DNA from: Pseudomonadota bacterium
GTDB taxonomy: Bacteria; Pseudomonadota; Gammaproteobacteria; Burkholderiales; Burkholderiaceae_C
Reading direction: 5' to 3'
Length of the DNA stretch: 64,000 bases
NCBI GenBank assembly: GCA_020161145.1
Contig: JAIUPQ010000005.1
Coordinates: 62,001 to 126,000, forward strand
Shown here: piece by piece, positions 42,990 to 53,172 of the stretch
How the letters are laid out: each line of letters opens with the position of its first letter
How positions within the stretch are numbered: position 1 is the first letter of the stretch
Translations under genes and position numbers: made by a program
The notes under the pieces: generated by a model
The model's input: the letters and a program-made list of their open reading frames with translations, nothing else
What the model was told of the DNA's origin: nothing
The model's database searches: none

Positions 42990-44135
42990 ATGGCCACCAA
43001 GACGCCCGCCTCCCCCAAGACGCCTGCTCCCAAAGCCCCGCCGGCCCGTCGCGCCACGCGCAATGCGCGGCCACGGCTGGTGGCCGACGGTGACGTGCCC
43101 GCCCACCTCTCGCCGGTGGCGCTGCAAAACGAAATCGTCGCGCGCAAGCTGGACCGTGTGCATGCGGTGCAAGCGGCCGTGGCGACTGCCGTGCCCGACA
43201 TCGGGGCCATGGTGGCCGGCGCCTCGCCCGACGACGTCAAGGCGCTGCGGCGGGCGCTGAGTGCGCGCGCGGCCGCCACCACCGCGGCCAAGGGCACCGC
43301 GCCCGACCTGGAGCTGTCGGCCGGCTGGCGCGAGGGGGCCTACCCCTACAAATACCTGATGTCGCGCAAGCACTACGAGCAGCAGAAATACCAGCTGCAG
43401 GTGGAACTGCTCAAGCTGCAGGCCTGGGTCAAGGAGACCGGTGCGCGCGTGGTCATCCTCTTCGAGGGGCGTGACGCGGCCGGCAAGGGCGGCACCATCA
43501 AGCGCTTCATGGAGCACCTCAACCCACGGGGTGCGCGCGTCGTGGCGCTGGAAAAGCCCAGCGAGGTCGAGCGCGGCCAGTGGTATTTCCAGCGCTACAT
43601 CCAGCACCTGCCCACGGCGGGCGAGATCGTGATGTTCGACCGCTCCTGGTACAACCGCTCGGGCGTGGAGCGCGTGATGGGGTTTTGCACCGAGGCCGAG
43701 TACAACGAGTTTCTGCGCCAGGCGCCCGAGTTCGAGCGCCAGCTGGTGCGCTCGGGCGTGCACCTGTTCAAGTTCTGGTTCTCGGTCGAGCGGGCCGAGC
43801 AGCGACGCCGCTTCAAAGAGCGTGAGCAGCACCCGCTCAAGCAGTGGAAGCTCAGCCCCATCGACAAGGCCAGCCTCGACAAGTGGGAGGACTACACCCG
43901 CGCCAAAGAGGCCATGTTCCTGCACACCGACACCTCGGACGCCCCGTGGACGGTGATCAAGAGCAACTGCAAAAAGCGCGCCCGCCTCAACGCCATGCGC
44001 TACGTGCTGCACCGCCTGCCCTATCGGGGCCGCGACGCCGGCACGCTGGGCCCGGTGGACCCGCTGATCGTGGGCCGGCCCTCCATCGGCATCGGCGGCT
44101 ACGACGACCAGTTGGCGCCGGCGGCGGCGGACTGA
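42990..44135 (+). CDS. ppk2: Polyphosphate kinase 2
   Basis: A 381-residue nucleotide kinase using polyphosphate. Walker A is FEGRDAAGKGG (159-169), the lid and Walker B regions include FDRSWYNRSGVERVMGF, and KFWFSVERAEQ is typical of class I PPK2. The first ~100 residues are an Ala/Pro/Lys-rich extension. ATG at 42990 is preferred; an in-frame TTG at 42969 would add seven residues. The final gene before the SAH riboswitch region, on the same strand. Confidence 0.92.
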   Translation: MATKTPASPKTPAPKAPPARRATRNARPRLVADGDVPAHLSPVALQNEIVARKLDRVHAVQAAVATAVPDIGAMVAGASPDDVKALRRALSARAAATTAAKGTAPDLELSAGWREGAYPYKYLMSRKHYEQQKYQLQVELLKLQAWVKETGARVVILFEGRDAAGKGGTIKRFMEHLNPRGARVVALEKPSEVERGQWYFQRYIQHLPTAGEIVMFDRSWYNRSGVERVMGFCTEAEYNEFLRQAPEFERQLVRSGVHLFKFWFSVERAEQRRRFKEREQHPLKQWKLSPIDKASLDKWEDYTRAKEAMFLHTDTSDAPWTVIKSNCKKRARLNAMRYVLHRLPYRGRDAGTLGPVDPLIVGRPSIGIGGYDDQLAPAAAD

Positions 44136-44160
44136 CTTAAGCGCGCCGCACAGCGGCCGA

Positions 44161-44166
44161 TAGAAT
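44161..44166 (+). promoter_or_regulatory. Likely -10 element for the ahcY leader
   Basis: TAGAAT lies about 10 bases before the first paired base of the SAH riboswitch, so the transcript would begin just ahead of the aptamer. A weak -35 candidate, TTAAGC at 44137-44142, lies 18 bases upstream and overlaps the end of the ppk2 region. Confidence 0.5.
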
Positions 44167-44175
44167 GCGGGCTCC

Positions 44176-44260
44176 GGCTTCGAGGAGCGCTGCGAGAGCC
44201 CGGTCGCCTGACCGGGTCCCAGGCTCGAAGCCGTTGGCCGTCTGCCCAACCGCGCTCACT
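44176..44260 (+). promoter_or_regulatory. SAH riboswitch
   Basis: S-adenosylhomocysteine-sensing RNA ahead of ahcY. P1 pairs GGCTTCGAG (44176-44184) with CTCGAAGCC (44224-44232). The conserved GAGGAGCGCTGCGA follows P1, and P2 is CCCGGT...ACCGGG. The segment GAGCGC (44186-44191) can form a pseudoknot with GCGCTC (44252-44257). These match the family consensus in sequence and order, and the regulated gene is the SAH hydrolase, as expected. Ligand binding should raise expression. Confidence 0.93.
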
Positions 44261-44301
44261 GAACGCCACCGCCGTGGCGTGCCGGTGAGGCGCGGTTTTT
44301 T
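44248..44301 (+). terminator. Regulated terminator of the SAH riboswitch
   Basis: AACCGCGCTCAC (44248-44259) can pair with GTGAGGCGCGGTT (44285-44297) with one bulged G, enclosing an inner hairpin (ACGCCAC/GTGGCGT), and ends in a T-run at 44296-44301. The left arm contains the same GCGCTC that makes the aptamer pseudoknot, so SAH binding and termination are mutually exclusive. This predicts transcriptional control. Confidence 0.8.
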
Positions 44302-44349
44302 CATGGCTGCGTCACTGGCTGCGCCCGGCAACCTGACTTTGGAGCTGCC

Positions 44350-45759
<1,410 letters not shown>

Positions 45760-45771
45760 GCGCGGGCAGCC

Positions 45772-46377
45772 ATGGGCACGGTTGATCCTTCACCGTTCAC
45801 CCTGCCCTGGGCCGTGCTGTTCTGGGCCGTCTACATCTGGGCGTTCTACGTCGCCGAGGCGGCCGTGGTGCGCCACTCCAAGGCCACGCGGGCCGCCGCC
45901 CCGGTGCCCACGCAGGACGGGCTGAAGTGGATTGCGCTGGCCTCCACGGCGGCCGCTGTGGCCGCGCTGGGCCTGGCCTATGCCGGGGTGGGCGTGCCCG
46001 CGCAGCCGGCGGCCACGGTGCTGTTCGGCCTGGGCTTGGCGCTGATGCTGGCGGGCAGCGCGTTGCGGCGCCACTGTTTCCGGATGTTGGGCGCGGCCTT
46101 CACCTATGAGGTGCGGGTGGCACCCGGGCAGCACGTCGTTGACCTGGGCGCCTACCGATGGGTGCGCCATCCGGCCTATCTGGCCGGCCTCGTGATGACG
46201 CTTGGCTTTGGTTTGGCGACGACCAGCCTGGCGGCCGCCACCCTGGTGCTGGGGGTCACGCTCATCGTCTACCTGCGCCGCATCCGGGCCGAGGAGGCGG
46301 CGCTACTGGCCACGTTGGGCGACGACTACCGCCGCTATGCGGCCGGGCGCAAGCGACTGCTGCCTTTTATTTATTGA
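45772..46377 (+). CDS. ICMT/phospholipid-methyltransferase-like membrane protein
   Basis: A 201-residue integral membrane protein of the isoprenylcysteine carboxyl methyltransferase-like family. There are several hydrophobic segments, then the SAM-binding C-terminal pattern GAYRWVRHPAYLAGLVMTLG and RIRAEEAALLATLGDDYRRY. These proteins are SAM-dependent methyltransferases acting on membrane substrates; the substrate is unknown. It lies 12 bp after ahcY and so should be controlled by the SAH riboswitch. In many relatives another small membrane protein sits at this position. Confidence 0.85.
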   Translation: MGTVDPSPFTLPWAVLFWAVYIWAFYVAEAAVVRHSKATRAAAPVPTQDGLKWIALASTAAAVAALGLAYAGVGVPAQPAATVLFGLGLALMLAGSALRRHCFRMLGAAFTYEVRVAPGQHVVDLGAYRWVRHPAYLAGLVMTLGFGLATTSLAAATLVLGVTLIVYLRRIRAEEAALLATLGDDYRRYAAGRKRLLPFIY

Positions 46378-46385
46378 CGCGCACG

Positions 46386-47123
46386 ATGCGAGCCGACCAA
46401 CTCCTCGCCGCCCGCGGCCTGGCACCCAGCCGCTCGGCCGCGCAGCGCCTGATTGCCGGCGGGGCCGTGCAGTGGCAGGGCGCGCAGGGCTGGCAAACCG
46501 TGGCCAAGGCCGGCGAGGTGCTGCCTGAGGGCGCCGAGCTGCGCCTCACGGATGACGCCGAGCTGCGCTGGGCCTCGCGCGGTGGGCTCAAGCTCGAAGG
46601 GGCGCTGGCCCGGACGGGGCTGTCCGTGGCCGGTTGTGACTGCCTGGACGTGGGCCAGAGCACCGGGGGCTTCACCGACGTGCTGCTGGCGCGCGGCGCC
46701 GTGCAGGTCACCGGCATCGACGTGGGCCACGGCCAGCTCCACCCGCGCCTGGCGGCCGATGCGCGGGTGACGGCGCTCGAAGGCGTGCATGTGCGCGCGC
46801 TGGGGCAGGCGCTGGGTGCGCGCCAGTTTGCCCGCATCGTCGGCGATCTGAGCTTCATCTCCATGCTGGGGGCGCTGCCGCACCTGGCGCCGCACCTGGC
46901 GCCGGGCGGGCAGGTGCTGCTGCTGATCAAGCCGCAGTTCGAGCTGGGGCCGGGCGCGGTGGGCAAAGGCGGTATCGTGCGGGATGACGCCGCCGTGGCG
47001 GCCCTGGTGGTCCGCGCGGGCGATGCCGCCCTGGCCCAGGGCTGGCAGGTGCACGACGTGTTCGACTCGCCCATCACCGGCGGCGACGGCAACAGAGAAC
47101 TGTTTTTATGGGCCCAGCGATGA
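46386..47123 (+). CDS. tlyA: TlyA-family rRNA methyltransferase
   Basis: A 245-residue protein with an N-terminal S4 RNA-binding domain (MRADQLLAARGLAPSRSAAQ) and a C-terminal FtsJ-like SAM-binding domain (LDVGQSTGGFTDVLLARGA, then IVGDLSFISM). The TlyA family methylates rRNA ribose 2'-OH groups. It starts 8 bp after the ICMT-like gene, and its stop overlaps the metF start by 4 bases, so it is embedded in the SAM-cycle operon. The old name haemolysin is unlikely to reflect its function. Confidence 0.92.
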   Translation: MRADQLLAARGLAPSRSAAQRLIAGGAVQWQGAQGWQTVAKAGEVLPEGAELRLTDDAELRWASRGGLKLEGALARTGLSVAGCDCLDVGQSTGGFTDVLLARGAVQVTGIDVGHGQLHPRLAADARVTALEGVHVRALGQALGARQFARIVGDLSFISMLGALPHLAPHLAPGGQVLLLIKPQFELGPGAVGKGGIVRDDAAVAALVVRAGDAALAQGWQVHDVFDSPITGGDGNRELFLWAQR

Positions 47124-47968
47124 TTCCCGTCAGCTTTGAGTTCTTTCCCCCCAACACCCCCGTGGGCGACGCCAAGCTCGCGCAGGTGGTGCAGGATCTG
47201 GCCGCCGTGCGGCCCCAGTACTTCAGCGTCACCTACGGTGCCGGTGGCGCCACGCGCGACAAGACGCTGGCCACGGTGCAGGCCATCGCCGCCCAAGGCC
47301 ACGAGGCCGCGCCGCACATCTCCTGCATCGGCGCCACGCGCGAGGGCGTGGCGGCCACGCTGGCCACCTACCGCGCCCAGGGCATCCGGCGCCTGGTGGC
47401 GCTGCGCGGCGATCTGCCCAGCGGCACCGCCACGGCCGGCGAGTTCCGTTACGCGGCCGAGCTGGTGCGCTTCATCCGCGAGACGCAGGGCGAGGACTGG
47501 CACATCGAGGTGGCCGCCTACCCCGAATACCACCCGCAGCAGCGCTACGCCGCGCAAGACCTGCGGCACTTTGCCGCCAAGATGGCGGCCGGCGCCAGCG
47601 GGGCCATCACGCAGTTCTTCTTCAACGCCGACGCCTACTTCCACTTCGTCGATCAGGCGCGGCAGCTGGGCGTCACCCAGCCCATCGTGCCGGGCATCAT
47701 GCCGTTTCACAACTACGCGCGCATCGCCCAGTTTGCGGCGCGCGACGGCATCGACATCCCGCGCTGGGTGGCGCTGAAGATGGAAGGCTATATGGACGAC
47801 GCGGCCAGCATCCGTGCGTTCGGGCTGGAGGTGATCGGCGGCCTGTGCGAACGCCTGCTGGCGGGCGGCGTGCCGGGGCTGCACTTCTACACGCTCAACC
47901 AGTCGGCGCTGGCGCTGAGCCTGTGTGAGCGGCTGGGGTTCGTTGCCGGCACGCCACGAGCGGCTTGA
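47120..47968 (+). CDS. metF: 5,10-methylenetetrahydrofolate reductase
   Basis: FAD-dependent reductase supplying 5-methyl-THF for methionine synthesis from homocysteine, the product of AhcY. The 282-residue TIM barrel has SFEFFPPNTP, FSVTYGAGGATRDKT, ALRGDLP and the folate-site region HFYTLNQS. ATG at 47120 overlaps the tlyA stop (ATGA). An in-frame ATG at 47108 would add four residues. The operon thus links SAH removal to remethylation. The 3' end overlaps an FNR-type box. Confidence 0.96.
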   Translation: MIPVSFEFFPPNTPVGDAKLAQVVQDLAAVRPQYFSVTYGAGGATRDKTLATVQAIAAQGHEAAPHISCIGATREGVAATLATYRAQGIRRLVALRGDLPSGTATAGEFRYAAELVRFIRETQGEDWHIEVAAYPEYHPQQRYAAQDLRHFAAKMAAGASGAITQFFFNADAYFHFVDQARQLGVTQPIVPGIMPFHNYARIAQFAARDGIDIPRWVALKMEGYMDDAASIRAFGLEVIGGLCERLLAGGVPGLHFYTLNQSALALSLCERLGFVAGTPRAA

Positions 47969-47978
47969 TCCAGATCAA
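47965..47978. promoter_or_regulatory. FNR/Anr-type box upstream of ompW
   Basis: TTGATCCAGATCAA is an exact match to the FNR consensus TTGAT-N4-ATCAA. It overlaps the metF stop codon and lies 109 bases before the ompW start. ompW is a known FNR target in enterobacteria. A candidate -10 (TAGGGT, 47995-48000) is somewhat closer than ideal for class II activation. Confidence 0.75.
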
Positions 47979-48086
47979 GAAGCGCCGGCGAACCTAGGGT
48001 TTTCCTGGGCATGTTGCGTTGCCGCAAATGGACAACGGGCGCTGCCGCGTGCAATGGAGGCCTCAGCTTTTATACGGAGTGCTTCC

Positions 48087-48680
48087 ATGCGCCAGACCCT
48101 GATCGCCCTTGCCGCCATTGCCGTGATGGCCCCCGCGTTTGCCCAGTCCGAGGACAGCGGCAACTGGATCGTGCGAGCCCGTGCCGTGCACCTGGACTCG
48201 GCCAACAAAGACAGCACCGGCCTGGGGCTGACCATCAACAACAAGTGGCTGCCCGAGGTGGACATCAGCTACTTCATCACGCCCAACATCGCGGCCGAGC
48301 TGATCCTGACGGTGCCGCAAAAGCAGACCGTCTACAGCAAGGGCGCGGCCATCGGTGAGTTCAAGCACCTGCCGCCCACGCTGACGCTGCAGTACCACTT
48401 CACCAACCTGGGCGTGGTGCGCCCCTACGTGGGCGCGGGCGTCAACTACACCCGCCTGTCGTCGGTCAACGTGCTGAACGGCGACGCCGACCTCAAGCGC
48501 AACAGCTGGGGCCTTGCCGCGCAAGTCGGCGTGGACATTCCGGTGGGCGATGGCTGGCTGCTCAACCTCGACCTCAAGAAGGTGCAGATCAAGACCACCG
48601 TCTCCGCGGGCGGCGCGGAGGCGGGCAAGTTCAAGGTCGATCCGCTGCTGCTCAGCGTGGGCGTGGGCAAGCGGTTCTGA
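48087..48680 (+). CDS. ompW: OmpW-family outer-membrane protein
   Basis: An eight-stranded outer-membrane barrel with a hydrophobic channel, linked to stress and anaerobic adaptation. The 197-residue protein has a signal peptide (cleavage near PAFAQ), then NWIVRARAVHLDSANK, the family landmarks ISYFITPNIAAELI and LQYHFTNLGVVRPYVGAGVN, and a C-terminal aromatic GVGKRF. A GGAG site lies 7-9 bases before the ATG. The FNR-type box upstream suggests oxygen control. Confidence 0.93.
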   Translation: MRQTLIALAAIAVMAPAFAQSEDSGNWIVRARAVHLDSANKDSTGLGLTINNKWLPEVDISYFITPNIAAELILTVPQKQTVYSKGAAIGEFKHLPPTLTLQYHFTNLGVVRPYVGAGVNYTRLSSVNVLNGDADLKRNSWGLAAQVGVDIPVGDGWLLNLDLKKVQIKTTVSAGGAEAGKFKVDPLLLSVGVGKRF

Positions 48681-48683
48681 TCT

Positions 48684-49808
48684 TCAGACGGCCAGCGCGC
48701 CGGCCAGCCGCCAGCCTTGGCGCAGCGAGGCTGGCCAGCGGCCGTGCTGCAGCAAGTCCGCCACCGCCTGGGCCGAGTCGTCGCAGGCCAGGCCTTGCGC
48801 GGCCAGCCAGGCGGGGTCGTGGTAGGTGTGGCAGTAGCGCTCGCCGCCGTCGCACAGCAGCGTGACGATGGAGCCCACCTGGCCCTGCACGCGCATCTGC
48901 TCGGCGCAGGCCAGCGCGGCCAGCAGGTTGGTGCCGGTGGACGCGCCCACCGGCCGGCCCAGGTGGTCGGACAGCGCCCGCATGGCGGCCACGCTCCAGA
49001 GGTCGGGCAGCTTGACCATGGCGTCGATCACGCCGGGCACGAAGCTGGCCTCCACGCGCGGCCGGCCTATGCCCTCGATGCGTGAGCCCTGTTCGATGCG
49101 CAGGCTGGCGTCGCCGCTTTCGTAGTAATCGAAGAACACCGAGCGCTCGGCATCGGCCCCGCAGACCTGGGTGGGCAGGCAACCGTAGCGCGCGTAGCGG
49201 CCCATGGTGGCCAGCGTGCCGCCGGTGCCCGCCGAGCAGACGATCCAGGCCGGCGTGGGGTGCGGCTCGCAGCGCATCTGCGCAATGATGGACTCGGCGA
49301 TGTTGTTGTTGCCGCGCCAGTCGGTGGCCCGCTCGGCGTAGGTGAACTGGTCCATGTAGTGGCCACCCAGTTCATCGGCCAGCCGCTGTGACTCGGCGTA
49401 GATCTGCGTCGGGTCATCCACCAGATGGCTGCGCCCGCCCTGGAACTCGATGGCCTTGATCTTCTCGCCCGAGACCGTGGCCGGCATCACCGCCACGAAG
49501 GGCAGGCCCAGCAGCCGCGCGAAATACGCCTCCGACACGGCGGTGGAGCCGCTGCTGGACTCCACCACCGTGGAGCCCTCGCGCAGCCAGCCGTTGCACA
49601 GCGCATAGAGAAACAGCGAGCGCGCCAGCCGGTGCTTGAGGCTGCCCGTGGGGTGGCTGGATTCGTCCTTGAGATAAAGGTCGATGCCGGGAAAGCCCGG
49701 CAGCGGCAGTGGCACCAGGTGGGTGTCGGCCGAGCGCTGGAAGTCGGCCTCGATGCGGCGGATGGCGGCGCGCACCCAGGTGTGGGCGGCGGGGACGGGC
49801 GTGGGCAT
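48684..49808 (-). CDS. PLP-dependent cysteine-synthase-family enzyme
   Basis: A fold-type II PLP enzyme of 374 residues from the ATG at 49808 (an upstream ATG at 49841 adds 11). The PLP lysine is in [11 protein letters not shown], the phosphate-binding motif is [14 protein letters not shown], and [19 protein letters not shown] is the substrate loop. The subgroup includes cysteine desulfhydrases (Cds1-like) rather than classical CysK/CysM, so H2S release from cysteine is one possibility. It lies 42 bp after gltL in the same direction and may be part of the glutamate-uptake operon. Confidence 0.82.
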   Translation of the reverse strand: MPTPVPAAHTWVRAAIRRIEADFQRSADTHLVPLPLPGFPGIDLYLKDESSHPTGSLKHRLARSLFLYALCNGWLREGSTVVESSSGSTAVSEAYFARLLGLPFVAVMPATVSGEKIKAIEFQGGRSHLVDDPTQIYAESQRLADELGGHYMDQFTYAERATDWRGNNNIAESIIAQMRCEPHPTPAWIVCSAGTGGTLATMGRYARYGCLPTQVCGADAERSVFFDYYESGDASLRIEQGSRIEGIGRPRVEASFVPGVIDAMVKLPDLWSVAAMRALSDHLGRPVGASTGTNLLAALACAEQMRVQGQVGSIVTLLCDGGERYCHTYHDPAWLAAQGLACDDSAQAVADLLQHGRWPASLRQGWRLAGALAV

Positions 49809-49850
49809 GGCGGTGGCCGGGCGTCGGTCTTGTTGATGCAAAAAACCGAA

Positions 49851-50585
<735 letters not shown>

Positions 50586-50656
50586 GGCTCAATCCTCTAA
50601 AAAAATGCAACGTGGCTGATGGGCAGGCTGCCGGCAATGCAACAGCATAACCAGGT

Positions 50657-50740
50657 GACTGCCGTGGAGCCGGCTTTGCCGGGCCGCTGGCAGTGCCCCC
50701 TGAAAGGGGGCGCGATCTGTGATCGCGTAGGGGGTGAGGG
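50657..50740 (-). repeat. Intercistronic three-hairpin repeat, copy B
   Basis: Lies within 4 bases of the gltK stop and before gltL. It has the same three hairpins as copy A: GCGATC/GATCGC; GCCCCCT/AGGGGGC around GAA; and an outer arm CTGCC/GGCAG around a CCGGC-TTT-GCCGG loop. Compared with copy A the outer arm has changed on both sides. Confidence 0.82.
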
Positions 50741-50743
50741 GGT

Positions 50744-51409
50744 TCATCGAATGATGGCGATGTTTTTCTGCAGCCTGCGCACGGCGTAGCTCAGGCCAAA
50801 GCAGATGACGAAGTAGACGGCGGCGGCGACCAGATAGGTCTCCATCGGGCGGTTGAAGTTGCGCCCGGCCGTCTCGAAGCCCTTGAGCAGGTCGTAGGCA
50901 CCGATGACGTAGACCAGCGAGGTGTCCTGGAACAGGATGATGGTCTGCGTCAGCAGCACCGGCAGCATGTTGCGCAAGGCCTGCGGCAGCACCACGAAGC
51001 GCATGGTCTGGCTGTAGGTCAGCCCCATGGCGTAGCCGGCCTGGGGCTGGCCAACGGGCACGCTCTGGATGCCGGCACGCATGATCTCGGCGAAGTAGGC
51101 CGCCTCGAACAGCGTGAAGGTGATGACGGCGGAGCGCTCGGCCCCCAGCGGCTGGCCGATCAACAGCGGGATCAGCAGGAAGAACCACAGGATCACCATG
51201 ATCAGCGGCACGCTGCGCATGGTGTTGATGTAGGCCGCCGCCGCATTGGACAGCAGCTTGTGGGATGAGAGCCGCGCCAGCGCCAGCAACGTGCCCAGCA
51301 CCAGCCCGCCCAACGCCGCGATGGCGGTGAGCGCGAGTGAGAACTGCAGGCCGGCCCAGACGTAGTCGGCCAGCACCTGGCCGTTGAGGAAAGCGAAGTC
51401 GAGGTTCAT
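50744..51409 (-). CDS. gltK: Glutamate/aspartate ABC transporter permease GltK
   Basis: A 221-residue inner-membrane permease with about five hydrophobic segments and the ATPase-contact loop near PQAGYAMGLTYSQTMRFVVL. It overlaps the gltJ stop by 4 bases. Sequence type and gene order identify it as the GltK-like subunit. Confidence 0.92.
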   Translation of the reverse strand: MNLDFAFLNGQVLADYVWAGLQFSLALTAIAALGGLVLGTLLALARLSSHKLLSNAAAAYINTMRSVPLIMVILWFFLLIPLLIGQPLGAERSAVITFTLFEAAYFAEIMRAGIQSVPVGQPQAGYAMGLTYSQTMRFVVLPQALRNMLPVLLTQTIILFQDTSLVYVIGAYDLLKGFETAGRNFNRPMETYLVAAAVYFVICFGLSYAVRRLQKNIAIIR

Positions 51410-52146
51410 CGCGGCACCCCCGCCAGGCCCGGCACGCGCAGCTTGTGCTCGATGCCACGCGCCACGGCAAACACCAGCAGCGCCGAGATGGCGTACAGCA
51501 CGGTGACCGCCAGGTAGATCTCCACGCCACGCGAGGTTTCCTCCTGCGCCTGGCGGGCAAACATGGTCAGCTCGGCCACCGAGACGGCGAACGCCACCGA
51601 CGAGTTCTTGACGATGCTCATGCCCTCACTGGTCAACGGGGGGATGACGATGCGCAGCGCGCGCGGCAGCAGCACGTAGCGGTAGGCCTGGGGCAGCGTC
51701 AGGCCCAGTGCCAGCGCCGCATAGGTCTGGCCGCGCGGCAGGCTCTGGATGCCGGCCTTGACCTGCTCGGAGATGCGCGCCGAGGTGAAAAAGCCCAGGC
51801 CGAACACCACCAGCACAAAGCCGGGAATGGCCTTGAGCGAGGGCACCAGTTCGGGTGCCACGAAATACCAGAGAAACACCTGCACCAGCACCGGGATGTT
51901 GCGGAACAGCTCGGTCCACACGTCGCCCAGCAGCACCAGCCAGCGGTTGGGCGTGGTGCGCAAGATGCCCATCAGCGAGCCGGCCGCCAGCGCCAGCACC
52001 AGCGACAGCACCGAGACCGTCAGCGTCCAGCCCCAGGCCGACATCATCCAGTCCAGGTAGGTGATCTCGCCGCCCTGCCCAAAACAGCGCGGCGCGACGG
52101 TGCCCTCAATCGTGTCGCGGCAAAAGACTTGCCAGTCCCATTCCAT
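51406..52146 (-). CDS. gltJ: Glutamate/aspartate ABC transporter permease GltJ
   Basis: A 246-residue permease from the ATG at 52146, which is preceded by GGGGAG; an upstream start adds unlikely residues. It begins MEWDWQVFCRDT and has the loop RGQTYAALALGLTLPQAYRY. It pairs with GltK. It lies downstream of gltI after a 126-bp gap holding repeat copy C, a common place for a stabilising hairpin because binding proteins need excess expression. Confidence 0.92.
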   Translation of the reverse strand: MEWDWQVFCRDTIEGTVAPRCFGQGGEITYLDWMMSAWGWTLTVSVLSLVLALAAGSLMGILRTTPNRWLVLLGDVWTELFRNIPVLVQVFLWYFVAPELVPSLKAIPGFVLVVFGLGFFTSARISEQVKAGIQSLPRGQTYAALALGLTLPQAYRYVLLPRALRIVIPPLTSEGMSIVKNSSVAFAVSVAELTMFARQAQEETSRGVEIYLAVTVLYAISALLVFAVARGIEHKLRVPGLAGVPR

Positions 52147-52189
52147 GCCCACTCTCCCCAGCGTTATGCGAACCTCCATCCAACCCAGC

Positions 52190-52270
52190 GACTGCCGTGG
52201 ATCCGGCTTCGCCGGTCCACTGGCAGGGCCCCCTTGAGGGGGCGCGATCTGCGATCGCGTAGGGGGTGGG
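52190..52270 (-). repeat. Intercistronic three-hairpin repeat, copy C
   Basis: Lies 2 bases after the gltI stop and before gltJ. Hairpins are GCGATC/GATCGC, GCCCCC/GGGGGC around TTGA, and an outer arm in which CTGCC-GTGGA pairs with TCCAC-TGGCAG around CCGG-CTT-CGCCGG. It is close to copy A, but its outer arms differ by compensating changes. Confidence 0.85.
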
Positions 52271-52272
52271 CT

Positions 52273-53172
52273 TTACTTCTCGATGTAAGCCTCGGCCGGC
52301 TTGTCGTTGGGCGAGGCCAGCGCCGCCTTCAGCGCCGCGCTCATCGGCAGGTTGAGGTTGGCGTTGGTGGGCGGAATGGGCTTGGTGAACCATTTGTCGT
52401 AGGCCTTGGCCACGTCACCCGACTTCATGGCCGCCTTCAGGCTGTCGTCCACGGCCTTCTTGAAGGCCGCGTCGTCCTTGCGCAGCATGATGGCGATGGG
52501 CTCCACCGACAGCACCTCGCCGACGATCTTGAAATCGGCCGGGTTCTTGCTGCGGGCGATGGCGCCGGCCAGCAGCGAGCCGTCCATCACGAAGGCATCG
52601 GCGCGGCCGGTGTCCAGCAGCAAAAAGCTGTCGGCGTGGTCTTTGCCGAAGACCTCGCGGAAGTTGACGTTTTCGGCGCGCTTGTGGCGGCGCAGCGTCT
52701 GCACGGACGTGGTGCCGGTGGTGGTGGCCACCGTCTTGCCCGTCAGGTCGGCAATGCTCTTGATGCCCGAATTGGCCTTGACCGCGATGCGCACCTCTTC
52801 GACGAAAGTGGTTACGGCAAACGCCACGTCTCTTTGCCGCGCCTCGTTGTTGGTGGTGGAGCCGCACTCCAGGTCGACGGTGCCGTTCTGCACCAGCGGA
52901 ATGCGGTTCTGCGAGGTGACCAGCTGGTATTTGACGTTGATGGTGCCGAGGCCCAGTTGCTTGCGCAGGCCGCTGACCACGCGCTCGCACAGTTCCACGT
53001 GATACCCCGTGTACTTGCCCGCACCCAGCGTGTACGACAGCGCCCCCGACGATTCGCGCACGCCCAGCGTGATGCTGCCCGAGTCCTTGATTTTCTTGAG
53101 GGTGTCCACCTGGGCCTGGACGGTGGTGGCAAGCAGGGCGAGGGTGGCGGCAGCAAGCAAGGCGCGCGTCAT
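52273..53172 (-). CDS. gltI: Glutamate/aspartate periplasmic binding protein
   Basis: A 299-residue periplasmic receptor with a signal peptide ending near VQAQ. Family-3 binding-protein landmarks are GSITLGVRESSGALSYTLG, DLECGSTTNNEARQ and VATTTGTTSVQTLRR. The last two are typical of GltI/AatJ. A strong AAAGGAG site precedes the start, and the start overlaps the stop of the upstream LysR gene by 4 bases. Confidence 0.93.
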   Translation of the reverse strand: MTRALLAAATLALLATTVQAQVDTLKKIKDSGSITLGVRESSGALSYTLGAGKYTGYHVELCERVVSGLRKQLGLGTINVKYQLVTSQNRIPLVQNGTVDLECGSTTNNEARQRDVAFAVTTFVEEVRIAVKANSGIKSIADLTGKTVATTTGTTSVQTLRRHKRAENVNFREVFGKDHADSFLLLDTGRADAFVMDGSLLAGAIARSKNPADFKIVGEVLSVEPIAIMLRKDDAAFKKAVDDSLKAAMKSGDVAKAYDKWFTKPIPPTNANLNLPMSAALKAALASPNDKPAEAYIEK

